Notes under the pieces: model-generated
What the model saw: only the letters and a program-made list of their open reading frames with translations
Database searches by the model: none
What the model was told of the DNA's origin: nothing
Translations under genes and position numbers: made by a program
Origin: Streptomyces sp. SID12501
GTDB taxonomy: Bacteria; Actinomycetota; Actinomycetes; Streptomycetales; Streptomycetaceae
NCBI RefSeq assembly: GCF_010550245.1
Contig: NZ_JAAGLU010000004.1
Span: forward strand, 1-64,000
Direction of reading: 5' to 3'
DNA length: 64,000 nucleotides
In this document: positions 43,386 to 51,811 of the stretch, one piece after another
Numbering within the stretch: position 1 is the stretch's first letter
Layout of the letters: each line of letters opens with the position of its first letter

Positions 43386-43760
43386 ATGGAACCAGGTGAT
43401 TCGACCAAGCAGGCCCGGGCAGCCGCCCAGCTGCGCAAGGGGGTCCTGGAGTACTGCGTACTCGCACTGATGCGCGACCGCCCCCGCTACGGAGTGGAAC
43501 TCCTCCATGCCCTGGAGGACTCCGGTGCGCTGGCGACCAGCCAGGGCACGGTCTACCCGCTGCTCTCCCGGCTCCGCCGCGACGACCTGGTCACCACCAC
43601 CTGGCAGGAGTCCGCCTCCGGACCACCCCGCCGCTACTACGCGCTCACCGACAGCGGCCGGGCCGCACTCGACGAGTTCACCCGCGTCTGGCCCGGTTTC
43701 CGCAACGCCGTCGACGCCTTCCTGACCACCCCGCACCCCTCCACCGGAGACCTCGCATGA
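43386..43760 (+). CDS. PadR-family transcriptional regulator
   Basis: A 124-residue protein with the PadR winged helix: LRKGVLEYCVLALMRDRPRYGVELLH (helices 1-2), TSQGTVYPLLSRLRRDDLV (recognition helix) and the wing GPPRRYYALTDSGRAALDEF. A short C-terminal dimerisation helix follows. The ATG at 43386 is preferred over the upstream one, which has no ribosome site. Its stop overlaps the start of the HAAS membrane-protein gene (ATGA), the common PadR-HAAS two-gene unit. It probably represses its own operon; I could not define an operator. Confidence 0.88.
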   Translation: MEPGDSTKQARAAAQLRKGVLEYCVLALMRDRPRYGVELLHALEDSGALATSQGTVYPLLSRLRRDDLVTTTWQESASGPPRRYYALTDSGRAALDEFTRVWPGFRNAVDAFLTTPHPSTGDLA

Positions 43761-44353
43761 AGACCTCTGCCGACCCTGTACGCGACTATCTCTCCGCCGT
43801 CGAGCGCGAAGCCTCCGCGCTCCCCGCCGACCGTCGACAGGAACTCCTCGGCGACCTCGCCGAACACATAGAGGTGACGCGAGCCGAACACCCTGATGCC
43901 GCGATCGGCGAGGTCCTGGCGAAGCTGGGAGACCCCCGCACGATCGCGGCGACGGCACTGGCCGAGGCAGGCGACGGGACCGTCGGAACCGCAGCCCGGA
44001 GCGGTGCCGGTGCACCCGCCCGACGGGGCAAGGTGCACCCCTTGATCCCGCTCCTGATGGTCACCCTCTCGATGCCCTTCATGATGGTCTTCCCCGACCA
44101 CCCCGGGCAGCTGCTCGGCGTCCTGTTCCGCATCACCGGCGCGGTACTTCTCTGCACGTCAGTGCACTGGACCGCCGTCCAGAAAACCACCGGCGTACTG
44201 CTCGCCGCCGTCCTGCCGAGTGTCATCATCGGCACCTGGAACCTGTCCAGCGGCGGCCCGGAGGCCGGCACCCCGGCCCTCCTGTCCAACCTGGCGATGC
44301 TCGCCCTGATGGCCGGCACGGCAGCATGGCTCTGGCGGGTCCGACGCGCCTGA
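43757..44353 (+). CDS. HAAS-domain membrane protein
   Basis: The 198-residue protein has an N-terminal alpha-helical HAAS/DUF1700-like domain (residues 5-70: DYLSAVEREASALPADRRQE, LLGDLAEHIEV and LAKLGDPRTIAATAL). Four hydrophobic helices follow. HAAS proteins are encoded with PadR regulators and are thought to act in membrane signalling with them. The four-base overlap with the PadR gene supports that link. It ends with a short basic tail. Confidence 0.82.
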   Translation: MKTSADPVRDYLSAVEREASALPADRRQELLGDLAEHIEVTRAEHPDAAIGEVLAKLGDPRTIAATALAEAGDGTVGTAARSGAGAPARRGKVHPLIPLLMVTLSMPFMMVFPDHPGQLLGVLFRITGAVLLCTSVHWTAVQKTTGVLLAAVLPSVIIGTWNLSSGGPEAGTPALLSNLAMLALMAGTAAWLWRVRRA

Positions 44354-44581
44354 GGCGTCGTCTGCAGGTATGCGGGTCTGCGGGTTTGTCCAGAGCCGTC
44401 GGCCGGCTGGGGCGGTGACGGAGGGGTGCCGGTAAGTGGGTGCGGCGACTGGTCATGAGGGTGAGGGCGGCCCATGTGATGCGGGTTTCGGAGTCAATGG
44501 TGCCCCTTGTCCATGCCAACTCCAGGTTGGAGAAGGGTATCCAGGGCGAACGGCCCGAGGCCGACTCCACCCCCCATCCGC
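44354..44581. other. Possible transposase C-terminal relic
   Basis: On the minus strand, LAWTRGTIDSETRITWAALT is protein-like and resembles endings of some DDE transposases, but I cannot fix the family. No start, stop or inverted repeat is convincing. Confidence 0.25.
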
Positions 44582-44860
44582 TTACAGCCCGCGCTGGTCG
44601 TACGGCGTGGAGGCGTTGCGGGCGAGGGATTCCTCTGCCACGGACTGACGGAGGACGTCGTAACCCACGAACTCGAACAGGCGGGTGCCGCGGCATAGCG
44701 GTCGGGGTACTCCGGCGAACCGGTGCACACCGACCCCGAAGCCGGCGTCCGGTGCCGGCAACCACCGCAGTTCGAAGCCGTGCGCTTCGAACCAATCGCA
44801 GATCACCGGTACCCGGCCGCCCTCTTCCTCGCGCGCCACGCGTCCGCCTAGCGTGCTCAC
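44582..44860 (-). CDS. Small hypothetical protein, 92 residues or shorter
   Basis: From GTG 44858-44860 to a TAA at 44582, the frame gives a well-balanced protein sequence (VICDWFEAHGFELRWLPAPD, then GTRLFEFVGYDVLRQSVAEE). It is unlike the Arg/Pro-rich noise of neighbouring frames. A TAA stop is rare in this GC-rich DNA. The start would abut the acyltransferase ATG at 44861 on the other strand, so true initiation is perhaps at a later GTG. It may also be the tail of a lost gene. The family is unknown. Confidence 0.4.
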   Translation of the reverse strand: MSTLGGRVAREEEGGRVPVICDWFEAHGFELRWLPAPDAGFGVGVHRFAGVPRPLCRGTRLFEFVGYDVLRQSVAEESLARNASTPYDQRGL

Positions 44861-46585
44861 ATGGATCACCGACAGCAGCCGTCCGTACACTCGTCCGACC
44901 GCTTCGACCACTGTCCCTGGCTGTACGAGAAAGAGGCCACGGAGGAGCAGCGAGCCGCGCAGCGAGAGCGGCAACAGTCTCTCGGCGGGGACAGCGAAGT
45001 GGGCGAGCGCTGCTACGTGGCCGGGTCGGCGGCGGTCTTCCCCGACCTCCTGCGACTGGGAGACGACTCGTACATCGCCGCCCACGCCTACGTCACCGGC
45101 ACCCTGACCACGGGCACGGACTGCACGCTGAACCCGTTCACCGTGGCCCGCGGCACCGTCTCCCTGGGTACCGGCGTACGCATCGGCGCCCACACCTCGC
45201 TCCTGGGCTTCAACCACTCGATGGCCCCCGACCAGCCGGTCTTCCGGCAACCCCAGACCAGCCGGGGCATCACCGTGGGCGACGACGTCTGGATCGGCTC
45301 CCATGTGGTTGTCGTCGACGGCGTCACGATCGGCGACCACTGCGTGATCGGCGCCGGGGCGGTGGTGACGAAGGACCTACCGGCGTGGACGGTGGCGGCG
45401 GGGAATCCGGCGCGGCGGATTCGGGACCGGCGTGAGACGGGGGGCCGCCAGCGGCCAAGCACTCCGGGCGTCGATGACGGTGGCGGCGATGCTCTGGCCC
45501 GGTTCGCCGACACCGCCCGTACCCAGGCCGCCGGCATCCTGGCCTGCTGCTGGAACGGCGACACGTACACCGACCGCCCCGGCGCCGCACCCACCGTGCG
45601 GGCGCACTGCGATGCCGTGGAGATCGCCGACCTGTTGCTGTCGTCCGCCCCCGAGCAACTGGACAGGACGCAACACATCGAGCGCCTGACGTCCCTCCAG
45701 GACCGGGCGACCGGCCTGATACCCGAACTCGGCGAACAGCCACCCGCCATGGACGCCGACGGCTTCATCGGCGAGGGCCCGGCCCTGTACCACGTACTGT
45801 CGGTGGGCTATGCGCTGGATCTCCTGGGCGCTTCTTTCCCTCAACCGATCCGCGGGGTAAGCGACATGACGGCCAGTCAACTCGTGACCCGCCTAAAGGA
45901 GTTGCCCTGGCAGGACAGCGCATGGGGCGCGGGCGCCTGGATCGACTCCTGGGCCACAGCCGCCCACTGGAACCTACGGCACTCCGCCACCGCCCGTCTT
46001 ACTCCGGGCGCGCTCGAAGCCCTCTTCGGGTGGCTCCTCACCCGGGCCGACCCCTGGACCGGCATGTGGGGCAGCCCTTCGGCCACCGCCGGCCGCCTCC
46101 AGGTGGTGAACGGCTACTACCGGCTCACACGGGGTTCCTTCGCGCAGTTCGGGATGCCCGTCCCACATCCGGAGCAGGTCGTGGACGCGGTACTGGACCA
46201 CAGTCGCGACGCCCGCTACTTCGGCGCGGGCCGCGAGAACGCCTGCAACGTCCTGGACGTCGCACACCCGTTGTGGCTGTGCACAAGGCAGTTGGGCGGC
46301 AGGGGCGGAGGCGACGACACCTACCGGGCGGCCGAGATCCGGGCCTGGGCCGAACGCCGGCTCACCGCCGCCCTGGCGACCTGGCAGGACGGGAAAGGCT
46401 TCGGATTCGGGCCGGGTACGGCGGGGCCGGGCCCGGAACCGGGCCTGCAGGGGACGGAGATGTGGCTGGCCATCATCTGGCTGCTGGCAGATCTGGTGGG
46501 GCGGTCGGACCGCCTCGGGTACCGGCCACGCGGGGTGCATCGACCCGAACCGGGCGAAGGGCAACAGCCGTTGCGCACCCCTTGA
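44861..46585 (+). CDS. Left-handed beta-helix acyltransferase fused to an alpha-helical barrel-like domain
   Basis: The 574-residue protein has two parts. Residues 45-185 are hexapeptide repeats of an O-acetyltransferase of the maltose/NodL type, with GDDVWIGSHVVVVDGVTIGD, VIGAGAVVTKD and catalytic-type His in GFNHSM. Residues 205-560 are alpha-helical with Trp-rich motifs (WQDSAWGAGAWIDSWATAAHWN, ADPWTGMWGSP, and the closing GTEMWLAIIWLLADL). These resemble alpha/alpha toroids of glycosidase or prenyltransferase-like folds. The fusion suggests acetylation of a carbohydrate held by the second part. The ATG at 44861 lacks a good ribosome site. Confidence 0.72.
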   Translation: MDHRQQPSVHSSDRFDHCPWLYEKEATEEQRAAQRERQQSLGGDSEVGERCYVAGSAAVFPDLLRLGDDSYIAAHAYVTGTLTTGTDCTLNPFTVARGTVSLGTGVRIGAHTSLLGFNHSMAPDQPVFRQPQTSRGITVGDDVWIGSHVVVVDGVTIGDHCVIGAGAVVTKDLPAWTVAAGNPARRIRDRRETGGRQRPSTPGVDDGGGDALARFADTARTQAAGILACCWNGDTYTDRPGAAPTVRAHCDAVEIADLLLSSAPEQLDRTQHIERLTSLQDRATGLIPELGEQPPAMDADGFIGEGPALYHVLSVGYALDLLGASFPQPIRGVSDMTASQLVTRLKELPWQDSAWGAGAWIDSWATAAHWNLRHSATARLTPGALEALFGWLLTRADPWTGMWGSPSATAGRLQVVNGYYRLTRGSFAQFGMPVPHPEQVVDAVLDHSRDARYFGAGRENACNVLDVAHPLWLCTRQLGGRGGGDDTYRAAEIRAWAERRLTAALATWQDGKGFGFGPGTAGPGPEPGLQGTEMWLAIIWLLADLVGRSDRLGYRPRGVHRPEPGEGQQPLRTP

Positions 46586-46913
46586 GGGCCCCTCCGGTTC
46601 ACGGGCGTACGGCTCACCCGGTCGTCCCCTCGCCCGGAGACTTCAGACTGACGCACCGTCAACACAAACGGCCACGGTCATCAGACTGCCCTTCCTGGAC
46701 ACCCCTGAGTGGGCCAGCCATATGAAGGGCTCACCCGATCCCCAGGAAGAACCTAGGGAAGCTGAGCGATGTCCGCGAAGTCTGAGCGACCTGGGTAACG
46801 TCTGGCGGTCGAGTGGGGGCGATTCGGGGTCGGGTGGGCCCTTGGGATTGGCAGGCACCGTTGATCGTGCAGTCGGTGTTCGACTGTCCGTCGTCGTGGG
46901 TGGGGAGCGGGTG
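46586..46913. other. Intergenic stretch, no gene supported
   Basis: This lies between the acyltransferase stop and the end of the phosphoesterase relic on the opposite strand. It contains a less GC-rich patch around 46640-46760 that may be a promoter, but no family motif appears in any frame. Confidence 0.35.
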
Positions 46914-47285
46914 TCACGGGCTGTGGTCGCGTCCGTCCCGTGGGGCGAAGGCTGCGAGGGCGTCGGCGTCGGTCGCGCGAGCGTGCAGGAAATAGTCGGC
47001 CCATCCACCGATGCCGGGGTAGGACGAGTTTTGGCTGAGCTGCGTGACTGCGGCCTCGATGTCGAAGTGGGTGGTGCGGAGTTCGAGGCCCGGACCCGGG
47101 AAGGCCCGGTGTGCTCCGGTTCGTCCGTAGGGCATGCCGATGCTGCCGGGGTTGATCACAAGTCGGCCGTGGGCGAGGCGGACGTACGGCATACGGGTGT
47201 GGCCGCAGACCACCGTGCGGATGTCGGTGTCGAGTCCGCTGAAGACTTCCGCCCAGCGGTCGAGGCGGGAGTCAGCGTCCTGATC
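46914..47285 (-). pseudogene. Metallophosphoesterase gene lacking its N-terminal half
   Basis: The minus-strand frame reads DADSRLDRWAEVFSGLDTDI, then VVCGHTRMPYVRLAHGRLVINPGS and the tail ADYFLHARATDADALAAFAP. The GHTxxP and NPGS motifs are the last two metal-binding blocks of YfcE-like calcineurin phosphoesterases. The first two blocks (DxH and GNHD) are absent, and upstream of 47285 the similarity ends abruptly. It is therefore a 5'-deleted relic. Confidence 0.65.
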
Positions 47286-47728
47286 GCCACCGCGCGTGGC
47301 CCCTGTCAGGTATCACCGAACGGAAACGCTCAGTTGAGGCATCAGCCGACGGCTGCTGACCCTGGACCCGCGCAGACTTGAACACGACGGCCTGTTGACG
47401 AGGACTGTTCATCCCAGCATGCCGCCGAAGGCCGAGTACAGCCTCACTGCCATGGTGCGAGAGCTGCACCCCTCCCGCACCGCCTCGTGGAATGGGCGGA
47501 GCGGCACCGCCCTGCCATGCCCCAGACCCGGGCTGCCTACGACTCCATGGGTCTGGCGACGCGGACACGTCAGCCTCACCCGTGGCCGGAGGGCGCTGAT
47601 TGTGCTGGCCTGATTACGTCCGCAGCCAGGAGTGGTAGCGGTACACCCGTGGTCAGTGGTCGGTTTGGTAGCTCGGCGAGCAATTAATCGGTTGTGTACA
47701 GGGGATGGCGGTGGGTGCAATATCCGGC
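47286..47728. other. Intergenic stretch before the second Eis-like gene
   Basis: No intact gene is supported. Frames on both strands give short protein-like bits (for example KAEYSLTAMVRELHPSRTAS on the plus strand near 47420) that end quickly. The AT-richer bases 47660-47705 are a likely promoter for the acetyltransferase. Confidence 0.35.
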
Positions 47729-49024
47729 ATGGTTATTCAGGTCCGGCCGCCGAGGCGCGATGAGATGAACGCGTACTACCTGGCTCTGCCTTACGCGAAC
47801 GGACTGCCGAGCTGGGAGCCGGCCGATGCCGCTTGGCATTGCGGTCCGGAGCCGTGGCCTCCGCAGCGCACTCCGGCAACCGCCGAGCAGCTTGAGAAGT
47901 GGGCAGAAGCCGACGCCAAGGACGAGTCCTTCCATCCGATTGCGGCATTCGCCGACGATGCGTGCGTCGGCGCATCGGCAACGATCTCCTTCGATGTGAC
48001 AGTCCCCGGCGGAGGTACGGTCAAGATGGCCGGCGTCACTGCTACCGCGGTGATCGCCACACACCGCCGACGTGGTCACCTGCGGCGGATGATGCAGGCC
48101 ATGTTCGAGGCGGCCTTGGACCGGGGCGAGCCGTTGGCAATGCTCAGCGCGAGCGAAGGCGGCATCTACGGCCGATTCGGTTTCTCGCCGGCGACCTATC
48201 GGGTGCGGTGGGAGCTGGACCGCCACGAGGCGGCCCTCCTTCCGGCAGCGCCCGACCCTGGTTCGCTGGAGCTGGTCGACGCCACGCAGGCGAGGAAGTT
48301 CTGGCCCATGGTGCACGCGGAGGTGCGTGCATACCGTGTCGGTGAGCTCGCCCCCTTGCCCGGGCGCTGGGACGGGCTGTCCGATGACGCCGACGGCACG
48401 AACGGGCCGCTGCGGTATCTCGTCCACCGTGACCTGCACGGCGATGTGGACGGCATAGCCAACTTTCGCCTGCCGTGGTCCTCGGCAGTGGGCAACGCGG
48501 GAACGCTCGTCGTTGAGGCGTTGGAGGCGACGAACCCGGTGGCCTATCGCGCCCTGTGGAGTCTGCTGGTCGACTTCGACCTCACGAGGACCATCGTGGC
48601 GCCCGGCCGTCCGCGCGACGAACCACTGCGGTGGATGCTCGCGAGCCCACGGGCGATGCGCATCACCCGCCAGTCGGACAACCTGTGGGCACGCCTGCTC
48701 GACGTCCCCCGCGCCCTGACACAACGTTCGTACGACACGGCCGGCGAGTTGGCGTTCACCATCGACGACGACCGAATGTGCCCGGCGAACAACCGGACAT
48801 GGTTTCTCCGCACAGGCGGTGCCACGGCGACCTGCGTCGCCACCGACCAGGAGGCGGACCTGACCATCACGGTGCCGGCGCTCAGTTCGCTCTACTTCGG
48901 AGGCATGTCGGCGCACGACCTGACGTACGCGGGCCACATCACTCCGCACTCCGACGGCGCGATCGGACAGCTGGCCCGGCTGTTCCGCACCGACCCCGAA
49001 CCGCACAACTCCTTCGGCTTCTAG
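47729..49024 (+). CDS. Second Eis-like GNAT N-acetyltransferase
   Basis: At 431 residues this has the same plan as the gene at 39635-40864. The GNAT motif is VIATHRRRGHLRRMMQAM, followed by SASEGGIYGRFGFSPATYRV, a central degenerate GNAT half, and a C-terminal sterol-carrier-like domain ending FRTDPEPHNSFGF with the catalytic terminal carboxylate. Identity with the other copy is clear in motifs but not high overall, so this is no recent duplication. ATG 47729 is chosen; 47705 is also possible. Aminoglycoside or protein-lysine acetylation are the family options. Confidence 0.86.
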   Translation: MVIQVRPPRRDEMNAYYLALPYANGLPSWEPADAAWHCGPEPWPPQRTPATAEQLEKWAEADAKDESFHPIAAFADDACVGASATISFDVTVPGGGTVKMAGVTATAVIATHRRRGHLRRMMQAMFEAALDRGEPLAMLSASEGGIYGRFGFSPATYRVRWELDRHEAALLPAAPDPGSLELVDATQARKFWPMVHAEVRAYRVGELAPLPGRWDGLSDDADGTNGPLRYLVHRDLHGDVDGIANFRLPWSSAVGNAGTLVVEALEATNPVAYRALWSLLVDFDLTRTIVAPGRPRDEPLRWMLASPRAMRITRQSDNLWARLLDVPRALTQRSYDTAGELAFTIDDDRMCPANNRTWFLRTGGATATCVATDQEADLTITVPALSSLYFGGMSAHDLTYAGHITPHSDGAIGQLARLFRTDPEPHNSFGF

Positions 49025-49045
49025 GCCAGGCCTCGATGCCTGGCC
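49024..49045 (+). terminator. Hairpin after the second Eis-like gene
   Basis: GGCCAGGC-CTCGAT-GCCTGGCC forms an 8-bp stem with a six-base loop and starts at the last base of the TAG stop. Bases 49046-49307 hold no gene. Confidence 0.65.
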
Positions 49046-49307
49046 GTGTCACGCCGCCGACGGCAGGGGCTCCGAGTGCCCCCATACCGGATCGTTCGTG
49101 TCCATGAAGCTTCCCCGACCCACTCTGGATCCGACGCGCCCTGGCCTCGCAGCAGGTGAGCTGGCGTCGGGAGTCCTCGGTGTTCCCTGTGCCGACGAAC
49201 CAGCCATCCGTCCGCGCGCACATCCCACCGGCTGGGAGGGCTGAGTCGTCCCACAAGGGGTAGCCGAGCCGAGGAAGGCACTCGCCAGTACCAAGGGATG
49301 GAACCGC

Positions 49308-49454
49308 ATGTCACGCATGATGGAACGTATCAAGCAGTTCGCAAGGAGCCCCCAAGGGCGTCGTACGGCCGAGCAGGCGCGGCGGGCCGCAGCCGACCCC
49401 CGTCGCCGGAGCCAGGCCAAGAGCCTGCTGAGCAAATTCCGCGGTCGCCGCTGA
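49308..49454 (+). CDS. Small basic protein, 48 residues
   Basis: ATG 49308 follows AGGGATGG and opens a 48-codon frame. Its product is a single basic amphipathic helix: MSRMMERIKQFARSPQGRRT, then AEQARRAAADPRRRSQAKSL. It resembles short conserved Streptomyces proteins of unknown role with an ARSPQGRR core. With about fifteen Arg/Lys in 48 residues it may bind nucleic acid or membrane. It stands alone between a terminator and a gene-poor stretch. Confidence 0.6.
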   Translation: MSRMMERIKQFARSPQGRRTAEQARRAAADPRRRSQAKSLLSKFRGRR

Positions 49455-49777
49455 CCACGTCCGCCGCGCGGTCCGGCAGTCGCAGAAACGGCCCGGAAGC
49501 ATGATGCCAACGCGAACGGCTCCCGGACGGCATCGTGATGCAGCAGACCCATTTCCCACGGCCTTCGTCCTGGTCAGGTGCCTCTTTGGTCGGAGCACAG
49601 GATCAGACGGAAGCCGTGTTCGCATCCCCTGAACCCTCGTATGAGCGAGTGCGGTCGTTTTGAAGTTGGCAACCGAGTCGCGGTACGTGGATGGAGATGC
49701 TGCTCGGCAAGGCGGGCGACCGGCCACGCCGTCAACGGCCGTACCAGTGGCAGAAAGGCGAAGACCCCCATGGGGTG
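49455..49777. other. Intergenic stretch, nothing recognised
   Basis: This covers the 323 bases between the small basic protein and the BlaI-like gene, which converge. No hairpin with a clear stem and no protein-like frame was found. Confidence 0.4.
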
Positions 49778-50179
49778 TCAGTCTTCCCCTCCGTCGCGGG
49801 ATCCGTCGCGGGATCGGCCCAGAAGTTCGCGCAGCAGCCGCTCGTCGTCCGGACCGAGGCTGGTGACGAAACTCGCCAGTACGGCCTGCCGGTCCCCCTC
49901 GTTGTCGAGCACCCGGCGCATCTTGTGGGCGGCCAGCCCGGCCTGGTCCGCCACGGGCAGCCATGCGAAGGACCGGCCGACCCGTTCGCGGGTGACCACA
50001 CCCTTGGCCAGCAGCCGGGTCAGGATCGTGATGACGGTCGTATAGGCGAGATCGCTCCCCAGGTGCTCCTGCACCCAGCCTCCCGTCGCAGGCCCGTCCG
50101 CCTCCCGCAGTGCGGACAGCACCAGCGCCTCCAGCTCGCCCTGCCCCCGTCGCCCGGGACACTGCCGGTGATCCGTCAC
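49778..50179 (-). CDS. BlaI/MecI/CopY-family transcriptional repressor
   Basis: A 133-residue winged-helix protein: [52 protein letters not shown] (recognition helix and wing base), and a C-terminal dimerisation part [13 protein letters not shown]. Homologues repress beta-lactamase, copper or respiratory genes. The GTG at 50177-50179 has GGAGGGG upstream; earlier starts are not protein-like. It is divergent from a terD-family gene, and a perfect palindrome lies between them. No BlaR-type sensor protease is adjacent. Confidence 0.85.
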   Translation of the reverse strand: MTDHRQCPGRRGQGELEALVLSALREADGPATGGWVQEHLGSDLAYTTVITILTRLLAKGVVTRERVGRSFAWLPVADQAGLAAHKMRRVLDNEGDRQAVLASFVTSLGPDDERLLRELLGRSRDGSRDGGED

Positions 50180-50281
50180 GCCCTGTCTCCCCTCCGCTGC
50201 CGCGCACTTCACGGGCGCTCCATCGTAAGGACACCCGGGATCTCGCGCCCGCATCACACCCCATCACCACTCCACCCTATT

Positions 50282-50297
50282 TCTACAGTGCTGTAGA
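50282..50297. promoter_or_regulatory. BlaI-type operator between the divergent blaI-like and terD-like genes
   Basis: TCTACAG-TG-CTGTAGA has perfect 7-bp arms. The TACA...TGTA half-sites are those of BlaI/MecI operators. It lies 50 bases before the TerD start and about 100 before the repressor start, in the 167-bp shared gap. Confidence 0.7.
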
Positions 50298-50346
50298 TTA
50301 TCTTCGGGTGCAACCGCACCGCAGGATCTCAACCAGGAGGAATACA

Positions 50347-50922
50347 GTGGGAGTTTCCCTGTCCAAGGGCGGCAACGTCTCGCTCAGCAAAGAGGCCCCG
50401 GGCTTGACCGCCGTCCTGGTCGGCCTCGGCTGGGACGTCCGGACGACCACCGGCACCGACTTCGACCTCGACGCCTCCGCCCTCCTTCTGGACGCCTCGG
50501 GCAAGGTTCTCTCGGACGGGCACTTCGTCTTCTACAACAACCTCACCAGCCCGGACGGATCCGTCGAGCACACCGGGGACAACCTCACCGGCGAGGGCGA
50601 GGGCGACGACGAGTCGATCAAGGTGAACCTGGCAGGCGTACCCGCCGAGGTCGACCGGATCGTCTTCCCGGTCTCCATCCACGACGCCGACAACCGCGGC
50701 CAGAGCTTCGGCCAGGTCCGGGGCGCCTTCATTCGCATCGTCAACCAGGCGGGCGGGCAGGAGATCGCGCGTTACGACCTGTCCGAGGACGCCTCCTCCG
50801 AGACCGCGATGGTCTTCGGCGAGCTGTACCGGAGCGGCGCCGAGTGGAAGTTCCGCGCGGTCGGCCAGGGATACGCCTCCGGGCTGGCCGGGATCGCCTC
50901 CGACTTCGGCGTCAGCATCTGA
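50347..50922 (+). CDS. TerD-family stress protein
   Basis: At 191 residues this is a standard TerD. It starts [20 protein letters not shown] and has the calcium-binding loops [11 protein letters not shown] and [16 protein letters not shown], with the acidic [16 protein letters not shown] between them. The family is tied to tellurite, phage and oxidative stress responses and to differentiation in Streptomyces. The GTG at 50347 has a strong AGGAGG six bases upstream. It is divergent from a BlaI-like repressor with a shared palindrome, so BlaI control is likely. No terA/B/C genes are adjacent. Confidence 0.92.
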   Translation: MGVSLSKGGNVSLSKEAPGLTAVLVGLGWDVRTTTGTDFDLDASALLLDASGKVLSDGHFVFYNNLTSPDGSVEHTGDNLTGEGEGDDESIKVNLAGVPAEVDRIVFPVSIHDADNRGQSFGQVRGAFIRIVNQAGGQEIARYDLSEDASSETAMVFGELYRSGAEWKFRAVGQGYASGLAGIASDFGVSI

Positions 50923-50938
50923 CCCAGGCCGACTCGCC

Positions 50939-50976
50939 CCACCGGGCCCTGCCCTCTCAAAGGGTGGGCCCGGTGG
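50939..50976 (+). terminator. Terminator after the terD-family gene
   Basis: CCACCGGGCCC (50939-50949) pairs with GGGCCCGGTGG (50966-50976), an 11-bp perfect stem with a 16-base loop, 16 bases past the stop. Confidence 0.75.
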
Positions 50977-51465
50977 CCGACGCGCCACCATGTGGCCGAC
51001 CCGACTCGCCCCCCACCCGGAGGACCGGCCGGACTTCGAAGCGATACTTCGGCTGGCGATGAGCGGCTGCGGCTCCGACATCGGGAAGCCCCGCTCGCCG
51101 ACTCCACCGGGCAGACCGCGGTCCCGATGCGCATACTCTTGTTCGCTCTCGGCCGCCGGGGCCGAGCAGTGACCTGTCGGGTTGTCGCTGTCCAGGAGGT
51201 CGTGGGTGCCGTGGGTGCCGTGGGTGCAATGCGTCGGTGGGCTGTTGGAACCGACCACACCACCGAGATGATCTCGGCCTACGGAATTCCTGCCGGCGCC
51301 ACGTCTGTCTGCACTTCGTCGCGCACATCTCAAAGTACGCCGACACCAGCAGTCCGTAACCCAACCGGACAGTCATCTGCTCGACGAGTAACTGGTTTTG
51401 CAGACGCCTCACGAGACAACACGGCATCACCAAGCCCGTATGGCCTGTTGCTCCTCCGGCAGACC
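50977..51465. other. Intergenic stretch, no gene supported
   Basis: This lies between two terminators of convergent genes. A short direct repeat (gtgggtgcc, about three copies) occurs near 51205-51230. No frame carries a recognisable domain. Confidence 0.4.
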
Positions 51466-51500
51466 GACGGCTCCCGTCCTGCGAACAGGAGGGAGCCGTC
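51466..51500 (-). terminator. Terminator after the GlsB/YeaQ gene
   Basis: GACGGCTCCC (51466-51475) pairs with GGGAGCCGTC (51491-51500), and the loop contains a further TCCTG/CAGGA stem. It begins 33 bases past the stop on the minus strand. Confidence 0.75.
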
Positions 51501-51532
51501 CAGCGCGTCGCACGCGTATTGCCGTCAGCAGG

Positions 51533-51811
51533 TCATGCGTGACGGCTCGAATGCCGGTTACCGGTGACGACGCGGTAGAGGGCGAGCAGGATGAAGGAGC
51601 CGACGATCGCGGCGATCCAGGTCGAGATGTCGAAGAACCCGTCGATGGAGTCGACGCCGAAGATCACCTTGCCGAGCCAGCCGCCGAGCAGACCGCCGGC
51701 GATGCCGATGAGCATGGTGATGATGATGCCGCCAGGATCCTTGCCCGGCATCAGGGCCTTGGCGATGACGCCGGCGAGCAGGCCGATGATGATCCACGCG
51801 ATGATGCCCAT
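51533..51811 (-). CDS. GlsB/YeaQ/YmgE-family small membrane protein
   Basis: A 92-residue protein of three Gly-rich membrane helices: MGIIAWIIIGLLAGVIAKAL, IIITMLIGIAGGLLGGWLGK and a third ending FILLALYRVV. The MPGKDPGG loop after helix one is a hallmark. The family is called transglycosylase-associated and stress-induced; its biochemical role is unknown. A GAAGCGGAGAAAACC ribosome site precedes the ATG. It is transcribed alone and ends at a strong hairpin. Confidence 0.9.
   Translation of the reverse strand: MGIIAWIIIGLLAGVIAKALMPGKDPGGIIITMLIGIAGGLLGGWLGKVIFGVDSIDGFFDISTWIAAIVGSFILLALYRVVTGNRHSSRHA

Noticed and set aside
46722..47381. A 219-codon plus-strand frame opposite the phosphoesterase relic
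   Set aside because: The opposite strand carries clear GHTxxP and NPGS motifs, so this frame is its shadow.
51205..51230. Short direct repeats of gtgggtgcc as an array or origin iteron
   Set aside because: Only about three 9-base copies, with no spacers or nearby replication genes.
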